Below are positions 8,315 to 19,071 of a DNA stretch of 53,767 bases, in pieces; position 1 is the stretch's first letter, and each line of letters opens with the position of its first letter. The notes under the pieces are model-generated. The model did not search any database. It had not been told where the DNA came from and saw nothing but the letters and a program-made list of their open reading frames with translations. The stretch is from Actinomycetes bacterium (lineage in GTDB: Bacteria; Actinomycetota; Actinomycetes; Propionibacteriales; Propionibacteriaceae). The position numbers and the translations under genes were made by a program. Location: assembly GCA_029778515.1 (NCBI GenBank), contig JAKOQD010000352.1, positions 1 through 53,767 of the forward strand, given 5' to 3'.

Positions 8315-9420
8315 TGCGCGAATACCTGCTCGTCCTGCTGGTCGCCACCGGGGTGACCTACCTGCTCAGCGGCCTCGCGCGCAGACTGGCGTTCCGTTAC
8401 AACGCCGTCGCCATGGTCAGGGACCGAGACGTGCACACCAAGCCGATCCCGTACTTCGGCGGCGTGTCGATGTGGTTCGGGCTCGCGGCCGCGTTCCTGC
8501 TCGCCGCCCAACTGCCCTGGCTGGGCAGCTTCGAACTGGTCACCCACGACGCTGGGGTGGTGCTGCTGGCCGGAGGACTGATCTGCGCGGTCGGCGTGGT
8601 GGACGACCTGTTCGAGCTGAACGCGCTGGCGAAGATCGCCGGACAGTTGCTGGCCGCCGGGGTGGCGGTGCTCAACGGCGTGAAGGTCTACTGGATCCCC
8701 CTCCCCGGGGCGATCGTGTCGCTGGACGAGGGCACTTCGATCGCAGTGACCGTCGTGCTGATCTTCCTTTGCGTGAACGCGATCAACCTGATCGACGGCC
8801 TGGACGGCCTCGCCGCAGGCGTGGTGGCGATCGGCGCCGGTGCGTTCTTCGCTTACGCATATCTGCTGTCGTACGAACATGAACTCGTCCGCGCCACCAC
8901 GTCCAGCCTGATCACCGTGGCGACGGTTGGGGTGTGCCTGGGCTTCCTGCCCTACAACATCTACCGGGCGCGCATGTTCATGGGTGACTCCGGGGCGATG
9001 CTGCTCGGCTTCCTGCTGGCCACCGCGATGATCAGCCTCACCGGCCAGATCGACCCGTCCGGTCTGAGCGGCCTGGGGCTGAATGCGTTCGCTGCCTACC
9101 TGCCCATCCTGCTGCCGCTGGCAGTGATGGCGCTGCCGCTGCTCGACCTGGTGCTGGCGTACGTCCGCCGGACGCTGGCCGGCAAGCTCTGGTACCAGGC
9201 AGACAAGATGCACTTGCACCACCGCATGCTGAACCTTGGCCACAGCCACGCCCGTGCGGTGGCTCTGTTGTGGATGTGGTCGGCGCTGCTGGCCTACGGC
9301 ATGGTGCTGATCGGTCTGTTCCCGCACCCGATCACTTTCGTCGGTTTCCTGCTGGCGCTCGGGCTCGCGGTCTATCTGACCTGGGCACGGCGGACTCCGA
9401 CGAAGGCCGCCAATGGCTGA
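8314..9420 (+). CDS. wecA: WecA-like UDP-GlcNAc:undecaprenyl-phosphate GlcNAc-1-phosphate transferase
   Basis: 368 residues with about eleven transmembrane helices. The enzyme starts synthesis of envelope polymers by placing GlcNAc-1-phosphate on the lipid carrier at the inner membrane face. Motifs of the MraY/WecA superfamily: VVDDLFELN, NAINLIDGLDGLAAG, FMGDSGAM and the HHR-type loop MHLHHRMLNLGHSHAR. A gene of this family lies just before the ATP synthase operon in many actinobacteria. It overlaps sua5 by 1 nt and atpI by 8 nt. The acceptor polymer cannot be inferred. Confidence 0.93.
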   Translation: MREYLLVLLVATGVTYLLSGLARRLAFRYNAVAMVRDRDVHTKPIPYFGGVSMWFGLAAAFLLAAQLPWLGSFELVTHDAGVVLLAGGLICAVGVVDDLFELNALAKIAGQLLAAGVAVLNGVKVYWIPLPGAIVSLDEGTSIAVTVVLIFLCVNAINLIDGLDGLAAGVVAIGAGAFFAYAYLLSYEHELVRATTSSLITVATVGVCLGFLPYNIYRARMFMGDSGAMLLGFLLATAMISLTGQIDPSGLSGLGLNAFAAYLPILLPLAVMALPLLDLVLAYVRRTLAGKLWYQADKMHLHHRMLNLGHSHARAVALLWMWSALLAYGMVLIGLFPHPITFVGFLLALGLAVYLTWARRTPTKAANG

Positions 9421-9835
9421 ATTGAGCCTCAACCGCAGACGGGCCCAGCAGCTGCTGGTCGGGGGAGCTGCGGGCGGACATCTCGCCCTGCTGCTGGCCG
9501 TGCTGGGCTTCGCGGCGGCGAGTGGACTGTCGGCTGCGCTGTCGGCGGCGGTGGCCGGGGTGGTCACGATCGCATTCTTCATGATCGGCCAAGCCGTCCA
9601 GGTGCTGGTGGCGGATGCCCCGGCGCGCCGCGTCCTGATCGCCTCCCTGGCGTCCTACGGCCTGCGGGTGTCGGTGCTGGGCGGGCTGTTGATGCTGGCC
9701 CTTGCCAACGCCGCGCAGATCGCCTGGCTGGATCCGATCGCGGTCGCGGTGACCACGATCGCTGTCGTGGTGGGTTGGTTGTCCGTCGAGTTGTGGACGT
9801 ATTCACGGCTGCGGATCCCGATCTACGACGAGTAA
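9413..9835 (+). CDS. atpI: AtpI-like ATP synthase-associated membrane protein
   Basis: 140 residues with four hydrophobic helices and a charged tail ending RLRIPIYDE. Weak sequence conservation is normal for AtpI, which helps assemble the c-ring and may carry Mg2+ or Ca2+. Assignment rests on position before atpB and on topology. It overlaps wecA by 8 nt. A second small AtpI/AtpZ-like protein follows. Confidence 0.75.
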   Translation: MAELSLNRRRAQQLLVGGAAGGHLALLLAVLGFAAASGLSAALSAAVAGVVTIAFFMIGQAVQVLVADAPARRVLIASLASYGLRVSVLGGLLMLALANAAQIAWLDPIAVAVTTIAVVVGWLSVELWTYSRLRIPIYDE

Positions 9836-9892
9836 TTCGATGGCTTTGGACGCTTTGCCGCCACCGGGGTGAAGCGAGGGCGGGTCGGCTGT

Positions 9893-9898
9893 TATAGT
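9893..9898 (+). promoter_or_regulatory. Predicted -10 box for a near-leaderless atp transcript
   Basis: TATAGT lies 10 nt before ATG 9909, leaving room for a leader of only a few bases. No recognisable ribosome site precedes that ATG. A -35 match around 9870-9875 is weak. This would be an internal promoter giving the atp genes expression independent of the prfA-wecA run. Confidence 0.55.
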
Positions 9899-9908
9899 CC
9901 CAAGAGTC

Positions 9909-10103
9909 ATGGGTGAGCGGAGCGGAATCGACACCGGTTTGCGGGTCGTCAGCATCCTCATCTCTGGGCTGATCTTCTACGGTGGAATCGGCTGGTTGCT
10001 CGACAACTGGCTGCACACACGGTGGTGGCTGCCCGTGGGAATAATCGTCGGTACTGTCGCCGGCGTCTATCTGGTTATCGCACGATACGGACGGTCGGAG
10101 TGA
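9909..10103 (+). CDS. AtpZ/AtpI-like small membrane protein
   Basis: 64 residues with two transmembrane helices (VVSILISGLIFYGGIGWLL and WWLPVGIIVGTVAGVYLVIA) joined by a short loop with the DNWLHT segment. Topology and GIGWLLDxWL-type sequence fit the small AtpZ/AtpI family encoded before F1Fo genes, which may load Mg2+ or Ca2+ into the complex. It lies 19 nt before atpB. ATG 9909 is chosen because the predicted -10 box leaves almost no leader. Confidence 0.8.
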   Translation: MGERSGIDTGLRVVSILISGLIFYGGIGWLLDNWLHTRWWLPVGIIVGTVAGVYLVIARYGRSE

Positions 10104-10122
10104 CGGCCAGACAGGAGGTCTC

Positions 10123-10935
10123 ATGCGCGGCCTGATCGGCCTGATCGTCCCGCTAGAGGGAGACGCCCACGGCTGGCCGCCTGGCACCCACAGCTTCGCG
10201 TCCCGTCCGCTGTTTCCGGGGATCGACCCCGAGGGTGCGTGGCTGAACAACCACGTCGCCCAGGCCGTGATCGGCGCGATCCTGGTGATCGCATTCTGGC
10301 TCTGGATGGCTCACGGCCAGAAGGTGGTCCCCGGCAAGAAGCAGTTCGCCGGTGAATTCCTCTACAACCTGATCCGCAACACCATCGCCCGTGACATCCT
10401 CGGCCACGACTACCAGAAGTTCCTGCCCTACCTGGTCGCGCTATTCAGCTTCATCTTCGTCAACAACCTGTTCGGGTCGTTCTTCCTGTTCATGTTCCCG
10501 ACCTTCTCGAAGATCGGCTTCCCGTACGGCCTCGCCCTGCTGACCTTCGTGATCTACAACGCGGCCGGCATCGGCAAGTACGGTCTCGGCAACTACCTGA
10601 AGAGAATGACCCTGCCCGAAGGCGTGCCGGTCTTCTTGTGGCCGGTGATCATCCCGCTTGAGTTCATCTCGAACTTCGTCGCCCGGCCGTTCACGCTGGC
10701 CCTGCGACTCTTCGCCAACATGTTCGCCGGCCACCTGGTGATCATGGTCTTCGTGGTCGGCGGCGGCCTGCTGCTGGCCTCCGGTGAGGCCTTCTACGTC
10801 GCGGCCGGCTCGATGTCGATCGTGTTCAGTTTCGCCATCTTCGCCCTGGAGTTGCTGGTGGCAGCGCTGCAGGCCTACATCTTCACCGTTTTGAGTGCCC
10901 AATACATCTCCTCGGCGATCGCCGAGGAGCACTGA
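10123..10935 (+). CDS. atpB: ATP synthase Fo subunit a
   Basis: 270 residues. It forms the proton half-channels against the c-ring. The essential arginine lies in the conserved LALRLFANMFAGH helix; the preceding PLEFISNFVARPF segment is also typical. The N-terminal stretch (HSFASRPLFPGID) is a periplasmic-side segment. AGGAGG (10113-10118) gives a strong ribosome site ahead of ATG 10123. Confidence 0.98.
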   Translation: MRGLIGLIVPLEGDAHGWPPGTHSFASRPLFPGIDPEGAWLNNHVAQAVIGAILVIAFWLWMAHGQKVVPGKKQFAGEFLYNLIRNTIARDILGHDYQKFLPYLVALFSFIFVNNLFGSFFLFMFPTFSKIGFPYGLALLTFVIYNAAGIGKYGLGNYLKRMTLPEGVPVFLWPVIIPLEFISNFVARPFTLALRLFANMFAGHLVIMVFVVGGGLLLASGEAFYVAAGSMSIVFSFAIFALELLVAALQAYIFTVLSAQYISSAIAEEH

Positions 10936-10966
10936 GCCTGCCAAATAACCCTCGAAAGGAAACGAC

Positions 10967-11191
10967 ATGCTCCCCGTCCTGGAAATCAGCGGTTCGATCA
11001 ACATGATCGGATACGCCCTGGCGACGCTCGGCCCGGCCATCGGTGTGGCCTGGATCTTCGCCTCGGTGATCAACGGAACCGCTCGGCAGCCCGAGGCCCG
11101 TGGCGCCATGATGGGCACCGCGTGGATCGGCTTCGCCGTGGTCGAGGCGCTGGCCATCATCGGCATCGCCCTCGCCTTCGCCATTCAGTGA
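10967..11191 (+). CDS. atpE: ATP synthase Fo subunit c
   Basis: 74 residues forming two helices around the polar loop R40-Q41-P42-E. The ion-carrying carboxylate is E60 in GFAVVEALAI. It lacks the following Ser/Thr of sodium-type rings, so proton coupling is inferred. Helix 1 has ATLGPAIG in place of the full GxGxGxG run, as in several actinobacteria. A ribosome site (CGAAAGGAAA) lies just upstream. Confidence 0.97.
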   Translation: MLPVLEISGSINMIGYALATLGPAIGVAWIFASVINGTARQPEARGAMMGTAWIGFAVVEALAIIGIALAFAIQ

Positions 11192-11199
11192 GCTGAGCC

Positions 11200-11751
11200 G
11201 TGCTGCCACTCGCAGGCGAGGCAGAGAGCCCATTCGGGCCGCTGCTTCCCGAGCACCCGATCGAGCTCTGGGTCGGCATCGGCCTCGCGCTCATCATCAC
11301 CCTCGTGGTGTGGAAGCTGGTCGTGCCGGTTTTCGAGAAGACGTACGCCGAGCGCACGGCCGAGATCACCGGTGGGATCGAGAAGGCTGAGGAGGCCCAG
11401 CGGCAAGCCGCGGACGCCCTCGCCGAGTACACCGCCCAGCTGGCTACGGCACGCACCGAGGCCAGCCAGATCCGCGAGCAGGCCAAGGCGCAGGCCGCGG
11501 TGATAGCCGCAGAGATCAAGGAGCAGGCGCAGGCCGAATCGGCGCGAATGATCGCGTCCGCCAAGGCTCAGATCGACGCTGAGCGGGCTCAGGTCGTGCA
11601 TCAGCTGCGCGCCGAGGTGGGTGGGCTGGCCACCCAGCTGGCCGGACGGATCGTCGGCGAGTCGCTGGCCGACGACGAGCGGGCCAAGCGGAGCGTCGAC
11701 CGGTTCATCGCCGAGCTCGAAGCTGCCGACACCGTGGGAGAGAAGGCGTGA
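11200..11751 (+). CDS. atpF: ATP synthase Fo subunit b
   Basis: 183 residues, GTG start 8 nt after atpE. One N-terminal transmembrane helix (GIGLALIITLVVWKLVVPVF) is followed by a long charged Ala/Glu/Gln-rich helix that forms the peripheral stalk. The start of the frame is supported by the short hydrophilic head and coupling to atpE. Its stop overlaps the atpH start as GTGA. Confidence 0.96.
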   Translation: MLPLAGEAESPFGPLLPEHPIELWVGIGLALIITLVVWKLVVPVFEKTYAERTAEITGGIEKAEEAQRQAADALAEYTAQLATARTEASQIREQAKAQAAVIAAEIKEQAQAESARMIASAKAQIDAERAQVVHQLRAEVGGLATQLAGRIVGESLADDERAKRSVDRFIAELEAADTVGEKA

Positions 11752-12545
11752 ACGCCGCCGCCGAGGCCCGGCTTTCCGAGCTCGATCGGGTCCTTGACGC
11801 CCGCGAGCTCACTGCCGACCTGGCGGCGGAGTTGTTCGCCGTCGCCGACCTGCTGACTGGGCAGACCCAGCTCCGCAACGCGGTGGCCGATCCCACATCC
11901 TCAGCCGACCAGCGGCGCGAACTCGCGTCGGCTGTGCTCGGCAGCCGGGTTTCGGCGGACGCGGCCGCGGTCGCCGGTGAGGCGGCCGCACTGAAATGGG
12001 GCAGCCCGGCCAACCTGGTTGCCGCGCTGGAGCGTCAGGGCGTCCGGACACTGTTCGGCACCGCGCAGGTGGCTGGCCGGCTGGACAGCGTTGAGGAGGA
12101 GTTGTTCCGGTTCGCTCGGTCGGTGGCGGGCAGTCCCGAACTGAGGGCCGCGCTGGACGACCGCAACGCACCGGTAGCCGCGCGGCAGCAGCTGATCGGC
12201 GACCTGTTGGCTGACCGGGCCAAACCGGAGACGGTGGCACTGGCACAGCGCGCGGCCGCCGTCCAGACCCGGTCCTTCGAAGCCGTCCTCGACGAATACC
12301 TCAAGCTCGCTGCGGCAGCCCAGCAACGGGCGCTGGCCGTGGTGACCGTGGCCGTGCCGTTGAGTGCAGCGCAGAAAGCCCGGCTGATGGCCGCGTTGAG
12401 CCGCCAGTTGGGCCGCCCGGTGAGCCTGCAGGTGCTGATCGACCCGGCCGTCCTCGGCGGCGCGCGGGTGCGGGTCGGTGACGAGGTGATCGAGGGCACC
12501 GTCGCCGGTCGGCTCGCTGCCGCCGAACATGAACTGACCAAGTAG
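11748..12545 (+). CDS. atpH: ATP synthase F1 subunit delta
   Basis: 265 residues, GTG start. Delta joins the peripheral stalk to the top of F1. The helical N-terminal domain is followed by the family's conserved C-terminal end ([21 protein letters not shown]). It is longer than the about 180-residue proteobacterial form, as is common in actinobacteria, but is not fused to subunit b as in mycobacteria. Confidence 0.95.
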   Translation: MNAAAEARLSELDRVLDARELTADLAAELFAVADLLTGQTQLRNAVADPTSSADQRRELASAVLGSRVSADAAAVAGEAAALKWGSPANLVAALERQGVRTLFGTAQVAGRLDSVEEELFRFARSVAGSPELRAALDDRNAPVAARQQLIGDLLADRAKPETVALAQRAAAVQTRSFEAVLDEYLKLAAAAQQRALAVVTVAVPLSAAQKARLMAALSRQLGRPVSLQVLIDPAVLGGARVRVGDEVIEGTVAGRLAAAEHELTK

Positions 12546-12570
12546 AGAATCGAAAGCAGAAGGTGCACAA

Positions 12571-14214
12571 ATGGCGGAACTGACCATCAGCCCCGAAGAG
12601 ATCCGGGACGCGCTGGACAAGTTCGTGTCCAACTTCAACCCCGACACCGCTTCCCGGGACGAAGTTGGCACCGTGGTCACCTCCGGTGACGGCATTGCCC
12701 GGGTCGAGGGCCTGCCTTCGGTCATGGCCAACGAGCTGCTCGAGTTCGCCAACGGCACCACCGGCATCGCGCTGAACCTCGATGTCCGCGAGATCGGCGT
12801 CGTCGTCCTGGGCGACTCCGAGGGCATCGAGGAGGGCTCGACGGTCAAGCGCACCGGCGAGGTGCTCAGCGTCCCGGTGGGCGATGGCTACCTCGGCCGG
12901 GTCGTGGACGCGATGGGCAACCCGATCGACGGTCTCGGTGAGCTGAAGGACGTCGGCGAGCGGCGTCCGCTGGAGCTGCAGGCTGCCGGCGTGATGGACC
13001 GCCAGAGCGTCAACGAGCCGCTGCAGACCGGCATCAAGGCCATCGACGCGATGACCCCGATCGGCCGGGGCCAGCGACAGCTGATCATCGGCGACCGCAA
13101 GACCGGCAAGACGGCGATCGCGGTCGACACGATCATCAACCAGAAGGCGGCCTGGGCCACCGGCGACCCCAAGCAGCAGGTGCGGTGCATCTACGTCGCG
13201 ATCGGCCAGAAGGGCTCCACGATCGCGGCGCTGCGTACGGTCCTGGAAGAGTCCGGCGCGATGGAGTACACCACGATCGTGCACTCGCCCGCGTCCGACC
13301 CGGCGGGCTACAAGTACATCGCGCCCTACTCCGGCTCGGCCATCGGCCAGCACTGGATGTACCAGGGCAAGCACGTGCTGATCATCTTCGACGACCTCAC
13401 CAAGCAGGCCGAGGCCTACCGGGCGATGTCTCTGCTGCTGCGCCGGCCGCCGGGCCGCGAGGCCTACCCCGGCGACGTCTTCTACCTGCACAGCCGCCTG
13501 CTCGAGCGCTGCGCGAAGCTGTCGGACGATCTCGGCGGCGGCTCGATGACCGGCCTGCCGATCATCGAGACCAAGGCCAACGACGTCTCGGCATACATCC
13601 CGACCAACGTGATCTCAATCACCGACGGCCAGATCTTCCTGCAGTCGGACCTGTTCAACGCGAACCAGCGTCCGGCCATCGACGTGGGCATCTCGGTGTC
13701 CCGCGTGGGCGGCGCCGCGCAGGTGAAGGCGATGAAGAAGGTGGCCGGCACGCTCAAGATCGGCCTGGCGCAGTACCGCGACATGGAGGCGTTCGCGATG
13801 TTCGCGTCCGACCTGGACGCGGCCTCGCGGCGCCAGCTCGATCGTGGCGCACGCTTGGTGGAGCTGCTTCGCCAGCCGCAGTACAGCCCGTACCCGGTGG
13901 CCGAGCAGGTGATCAGCGTGTGGGCTGGCACCACCGGTGAGTTCGACAGCGTGCCGGTGAACGAGCTGCTCGGCTTCGAGCGGGAGTTCCTGGACCACCT
14001 GCGGCACAACACCAAGGTGCTGGAGACGATCGCACAGACCGGTGACTTCGACGCCGACACCCAGCAGGCCACCAAGGACGCGCTTGCGCAGTTCCGGACC
14101 CAGTGGGTCAGCGGTGGCGGCGAGTCGTTGGTCAGCGGCGATCAGGCAGCGGAGGCGATGGCCGACGAGGACATGGACCACGAACAGATCGTGGTGAACC
14201 GGAAGCGGAGCTGA
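12571..14214 (+). CDS. atpA: ATP synthase F1 subunit alpha
   Basis: 547 residues. Regulatory nucleotide-binding subunit of the F1 hexamer. Walker A is GDRKTGKTA near residue 173, and the signature [14 protein letters not shown] is present. The C-terminus carries about 30 extra residues ([17 protein letters not shown]) of the kind seen in actinobacterial alpha subunits, where such tails limit ATP hydrolysis in mycobacteria. Whether it does so here is inference. Confidence 0.98.
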   Translation: MAELTISPEEIRDALDKFVSNFNPDTASRDEVGTVVTSGDGIARVEGLPSVMANELLEFANGTTGIALNLDVREIGVVVLGDSEGIEEGSTVKRTGEVLSVPVGDGYLGRVVDAMGNPIDGLGELKDVGERRPLELQAAGVMDRQSVNEPLQTGIKAIDAMTPIGRGQRQLIIGDRKTGKTAIAVDTIINQKAAWATGDPKQQVRCIYVAIGQKGSTIAALRTVLEESGAMEYTTIVHSPASDPAGYKYIAPYSGSAIGQHWMYQGKHVLIIFDDLTKQAEAYRAMSLLLRRPPGREAYPGDVFYLHSRLLERCAKLSDDLGGGSMTGLPIIETKANDVSAYIPTNVISITDGQIFLQSDLFNANQRPAIDVGISVSRVGGAAQVKAMKKVAGTLKIGLAQYRDMEAFAMFASDLDAASRRQLDRGARLVELLRQPQYSPYPVAEQVISVWAGTTGEFDSVPVNELLGFEREFLDHLRHNTKVLETIAQTGDFDADTQQATKDALAQFRTQWVSGGGESLVSGDQAAEAMADEDMDHEQIVVNRKRS

Positions 14215-14218
14215 TCGA

Positions 14219-16592
<2,374 letters not shown>

Positions 16593-16593
16593 C

Positions 16594-17001
16594 GTGGCGG
16601 TTCTGCGCGTCGAGGTCGTTGCGGCCGAGGGGATCATCTGGGAAGGCGATGCCCTCAGCGTGATCGCCCGGACGGTCGAAGGCGATCTCGGTATCCTGCC
16701 GAACCACGAGCCTTTCCTTGCGGTGCTGGTGCCGTGTGCGGCCGAAGTGCTGACTGCGGAGGGAAACCGAGAGGTGCTGGCGATCGACGGCGGCTTCATC
16801 TCGGTCGCGGACAATCGGGTTTCGCTGCTCAGCCAGTTCGCCAAGGTCGCCCACGAGATCGACCTGAACGGGGCCGAACACGAGTTGGCGGCCGCGGAGA
16901 AGCGGTTGAACGCCGGTGAGCTCGACGAGGAGACCCGGCAGCACTTCCTGCGGGCGCAGGCGCAGGTACGCGCTGCGCGCATGGCCCAGCAGAACCACTG
17001 A
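16594..17001 (+). CDS. atpC: ATP synthase F1 subunit epsilon
   Basis: 135 residues, GTG start one base after atpD. The N-terminal beta-sandwich contains EGDLGILPNHEPFL, and the C-terminal helical hairpin (AAEKRLNAGELDEETRQHFLRAQAQV) is complete. Epsilon couples the rotor and can inhibit hydrolysis. Last subunit gene of the operon. Confidence 0.97.
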   Translation: MAVLRVEVVAAEGIIWEGDALSVIARTVEGDLGILPNHEPFLAVLVPCAAEVLTAEGNREVLAIDGGFISVADNRVSLLSQFAKVAHEIDLNGAEHELAAAEKRLNAGELDEETRQHFLRAQAQVRAARMAQQNH

Positions 17002-17018
17002 GGCGGGCCGGGCAGCAG

Positions 17019-17459
17019 ATGGACTGGCTTGGAGTCACTGAAGTGGTGGCGCTGGTGCTGGTCGTGGCGCTGCTCGTGCCGCTGGTCTCCCTGTACGCAC
17101 GCCGTCGCTGGCTGGCCCGGCAGGGTGGGTTGTTCGACTGTTCACTGCGCCTGTCGACGAAGACGCCGGGTACCGGATGGGTGCTCGGCGTCGCGCGTTA
17201 CACCGGTGACAACCTGGAGTGGTTTCGATCGTTTTCGCTGTCGTTCCGGCCGCGCCTGGTGTTCCCACGCTCGCAGAGCCGGACGGGAGCCCAGCGCGAA
17301 CCCGATCCGATCGAATCGGTGCTGCTCTACGACGACCAGCGGATCGTCAGGATGGACCTGACCGACGGCTCTTCCTGGGAGTTGGCGATGTCGGTAGCGT
17401 CCCTGACCGGTCTGCTCAGCTGGCTCGAATCGTCCCCACCCGGCTCCCGCTACCGCTGA
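17019..17459 (+). CDS. DUF2550 family membrane-anchored protein
   Basis: 146 residues: one N-terminal transmembrane helix (VVALVLVVALLVPLVSLYA) followed by a cytosolic domain with GGLFDCSLR, GWVLGVARYTGDNLEWFR and LYDDQRIVRMDL, typical of DUF2550. The same family follows atpC in mycobacteria and many other actinobacteria, which supports the call. Function unknown. It is the last gene before the repeat-rich stretch. Confidence 0.9.
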   Translation: MDWLGVTEVVALVLVVALLVPLVSLYARRRWLARQGGLFDCSLRLSTKTPGTGWVLGVARYTGDNLEWFRSFSLSFRPRLVFPRSQSRTGAQREPDPIESVLLYDDQRIVRMDLTDGSSWELAMSVASLTGLLSWLESSPPGSRYR

Positions 17460-17488
17460 CGCGAGTTACCCCGACTTCTAGGGCTACC

Positions 17489-17565
17489 GTCATCGCGGCT
17501 CCGAGAGTTGACGTCATCCCGGCTCCGAGAGTTGACGTCATCCCGGCGGAGGCCGGGATCTCGAA
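17489..17565. repeat. GTCATCCCGGC array A (2 half units + full palindrome)
   Basis: Two 24-bp units (17489-17512, 17513-17536) begin GTCATC(G/C)CGGC and share the tail TCCGAGAGTTGAC. They are followed from 17537 by a full palindromic unit, GTCATCCCGGC-GGA-GGCCGGGATCTC. The palindrome end faces the stop codon of the GIY-YIG gene 10 bp away. Confidence 0.9.
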
Positions 17566-17573
17566 CTCCGCAA

Positions 17574-17978
17574 TCAGGAGACCGCCGACCTATCCTCGCG
17601 GCAGCTAGCGGGCGCGTCCTCTTCGCCGCCGAACGCGCTATCCGTAGCGATTCGAGCGAGCAACTCGGCGCTCAGTCCGATCCGAGGGCCGAGGTCAACC
17701 CATCCCGGGTTCGACTCCGACACCAGCCGGTTCTTCCACGCCCGGCGCCAGTTCTTGAGCTGCTTCTCACGTGCGACGGCATCACTGATGCTGTCCCCGG
17801 CTTCGAAGTAGACGAGCTTGGTGCATCGATAGCGCGCGGTGAAGCCACCCATGCCCAACTTGTGTTCAGCCACCCGCCGAAGGAGGTCGTTGGTCACCCC
17901 GATGTAGATGACGCTGTCACACCGATTGGTCATGAAGTAGACGTACGCTCCGCGCTCACGGTTCCGTGTAGTTCTCAT
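17574..17978 (-). CDS. Stand-alone GIY-YIG endonuclease-domain protein
   Basis: 134 residues. The GIY-YIG fold is clear: Y12-V-Y14 and Y25-I-G27 strands, helix arginines R34/R35, E71 within AREKQLKNW, and N90-P91 in SESNPGW. It is the short single-domain type related to YhbQ/UPF0213, with no DNA-binding or UvrC-like domain. The C-terminal about 35 residues (after DLGPRIG) look non-conserved and read toward the repeat. ATG 17978 has the box TAGCTT six bases upstream and no ribosome site, so it is probably leaderless. Inverted arrays of the same palindromic repeat flank both ends. A role in acting on those hairpins is inference; a general DNA structure nuclease is the alternative. Confidence 0.9.
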   Translation of the reverse strand: MRTTRNRERGAYVYFMTNRCDSVIYIGVTNDLLRRVAEHKLGMGGFTARYRCTKLVYFEAGDSISDAVAREKQLKNWRRAWKNRLVSESNPGWVDLGPRIGLSAELLARIATDSAFGGEEDAPASCREDRSAVS

Positions 17979-17984
17979 CCGATG

Positions 17985-17990
17985 AAGCTA
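17985..17990 (-). promoter_or_regulatory. Predicted -10 box for leaderless GIY-YIG mRNA
   Basis: TAGCTT on the minus strand followed by six bases and then ATG 17978. This is the actinobacterial TANNNT pattern with initiation at or next to the start codon. No convincing -35 is seen. Confidence 0.5.
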
Positions 17991-18031
17991 GGCGGTGGTT
18001 CCGACAATTGTGCGGGCGCCTGCGCTATGAC

Positions 18032-18137
18032 GAGATCCCGGCCTTCGCCGGGATGACGGTGAACTCCCGAGCGGACGCCGGATGACGGTGAACTCCCGAG
18101 CGGACGCCGGATGACGGTGAACTCCCGAGCGGACGCC
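18032..18137. repeat. GCCGGGATGAC array B (full palindrome + three 29-bp units)
   Basis: Inverted relative to array A. A full palindrome (GAGATCCCGGCC-TTC-GCCGGGATGAC, from 18032) is followed by three exact 29-bp tandem units (18051-18079, 18080-18108, 18109-18137). Each starts GGATGACGGTG and ends AGCGGACGCC. The palindrome end faces the 5' end of the GIY-YIG gene. The rest of the 17979-18319 interval (18138-18225) shows nothing recognisable. Confidence 0.9.
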
Positions 18138-18225
18138 TGACCGCTGAGGTCCCACCACCACGGCAACGCGGCTGTCGCCCTGGAGGTCGCAGCGGGCCTT
18201 CCCCAAAACTCGTATCGCAGCCTCA

Positions 18226-18295
18226 CCTCATCCCGGCAGTCGTTCTCCGTCATCCCGGCAGTCGTTCTCTGTCATCCCGGCGAAGGCCGGGATCT
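18226..18295. repeat. GTCATCCCGGC array C (two 22-bp units + full palindrome)
   Basis: Two 22-bp units (18228-18249, 18250-18271) read TCATCCCGGCAGTCGTTCTC plus CG or TG. A full palindrome TCATCCCGGCG-AA-GGCCGGGATCT follows to 18295. Same orientation as array A. It ends 25 bp from the pduO stop codon. Confidence 0.9.
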
Positions 18296-18319
18296 TGCGT
18301 TCCAAGGACCGACGAGCGC

Positions 18320-18973
18320 TTACTCGGTCTTCTGGATGCGGCGGCGTTGTTTGGCGGCCCTGGGGTCGGTGACCTCGCGGTCCTTGCCAGGGATCCAGAG
18401 CACCTCGCCGGCCTGCTGGCCGGCTGCGCGGGCCAGGATGAACAGCAGGTCGGACAGCCGGTTCAGGTAGGTGAGCGCCAGCAGGTTCACCCCGCCCGGC
18501 TGATGGCCCTCGGCGGGCTCGGTGCCATAGATCTCGACCGCGGTCCAGCCGGCGCGCTCGGCGCGTCGGACGACGCTGCGGGCCAGGTGCAGCAGGGCCG
18601 CGGTCTGCGTGCCTCCGGGAAGGATGAACGAACGAAGCGCCGGCAGCGGGTCGCCGAACTGGTCACACCATCCTTCCAGCCGGTCGATGTTGGCCTGGAT
18701 AACCCGCAGTGGCTCGTAGCTGGAGTGCAGCATCAGCGGGTTGGATAGGTCGGCGCCGCAGTCGAAGAGCTCATTCTGGATGTGTCGGAGGACGGCGCGG
18801 AAATCGTCATCGAGATCGGATTGGACGACGACCAGGCCGAGCAGGGAGTTGGCCTCGTCGACGTGCCCGTAGGCCTCCACCCGCGGGTCGGTCTTGCTGG
18901 TCTCGGACATGTCGGAAAGCCGTGTCCGGCCGGCGTCCCCGGTGCGGGTGTAGATGCGGGTGAGATTGACCAT
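18320..18973 (-). CDS. pduO: PduO-type ATP:cob(I)alamin adenosyltransferase
   Basis: 217 residues from ATG 18973. It transfers adenosyl from ATP to cob(I)alamin to make coenzyme B12, the cofactor of methylmalonyl-CoA mutase. Motifs in order: TRTGDAGRTRL (ATP binding), HVDEANSLLGL, ILPGGTQTAALLHLARSVVRRAER, and LNRLSDLLFILAR. Family position near the ATP synthase operon is shared with mycobacteria. Although the frame is open to 19270, the conserved protein starts at MVNLTRIYTRTG. A TTGACA promoter ends six bases before this ATG, making a leaderless mRNA likely. The methylmalonyl-CoA epimerase gene in this window fits a propionate pathway needing B12. Confidence 0.95.
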   Translation of the reverse strand: MVNLTRIYTRTGDAGRTRLSDMSETSKTDPRVEAYGHVDEANSLLGLVVVQSDLDDDFRAVLRHIQNELFDCGADLSNPLMLHSSYEPLRVIQANIDRLEGWCDQFGDPLPALRSFILPGGTQTAALLHLARSVVRRAERAGWTAVEIYGTEPAEGHQPGGVNLLALTYLNRLSDLLFILARAAGQQAGEVLWIPGKDREVTDPRAAKQRRRIQKTE

Positions 18974-18979
18974 GGGTTC

Positions 18980-19008
18980 ACTGAACACCGGGCACATTTG
19001 GCTGTCAA
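18980..19008 (-). promoter_or_regulatory. Predicted promoter for leaderless pduO
   Basis: On the minus strand: TTGACA (19008-19003), a 17-bp spacer, TTCAGT (18985-18980), then six bases to ATG 18973. The -35 is a perfect consensus. No cobalamin riboswitch fits in the short leader. Confidence 0.65.
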
Positions 19009-19071
19009 ACCCCGTCGAGGCAGGATCGGGCTCGGTCGAAGTCCGTCCTCGGCATGTGGCAGCCTGTACTG

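Noticed and set aside
18051..18137. Three exact 29-bp repeats resembling a CRISPR array
   Set aside because: Units are directly adjacent without spacers, share the core of the GCCGGGATGAC repeat, and no cas gene is nearby.
18974..19053. Cobalamin riboswitch before pduO
   Set aside because: The space is too short and no B12-box-like conserved core is visible.
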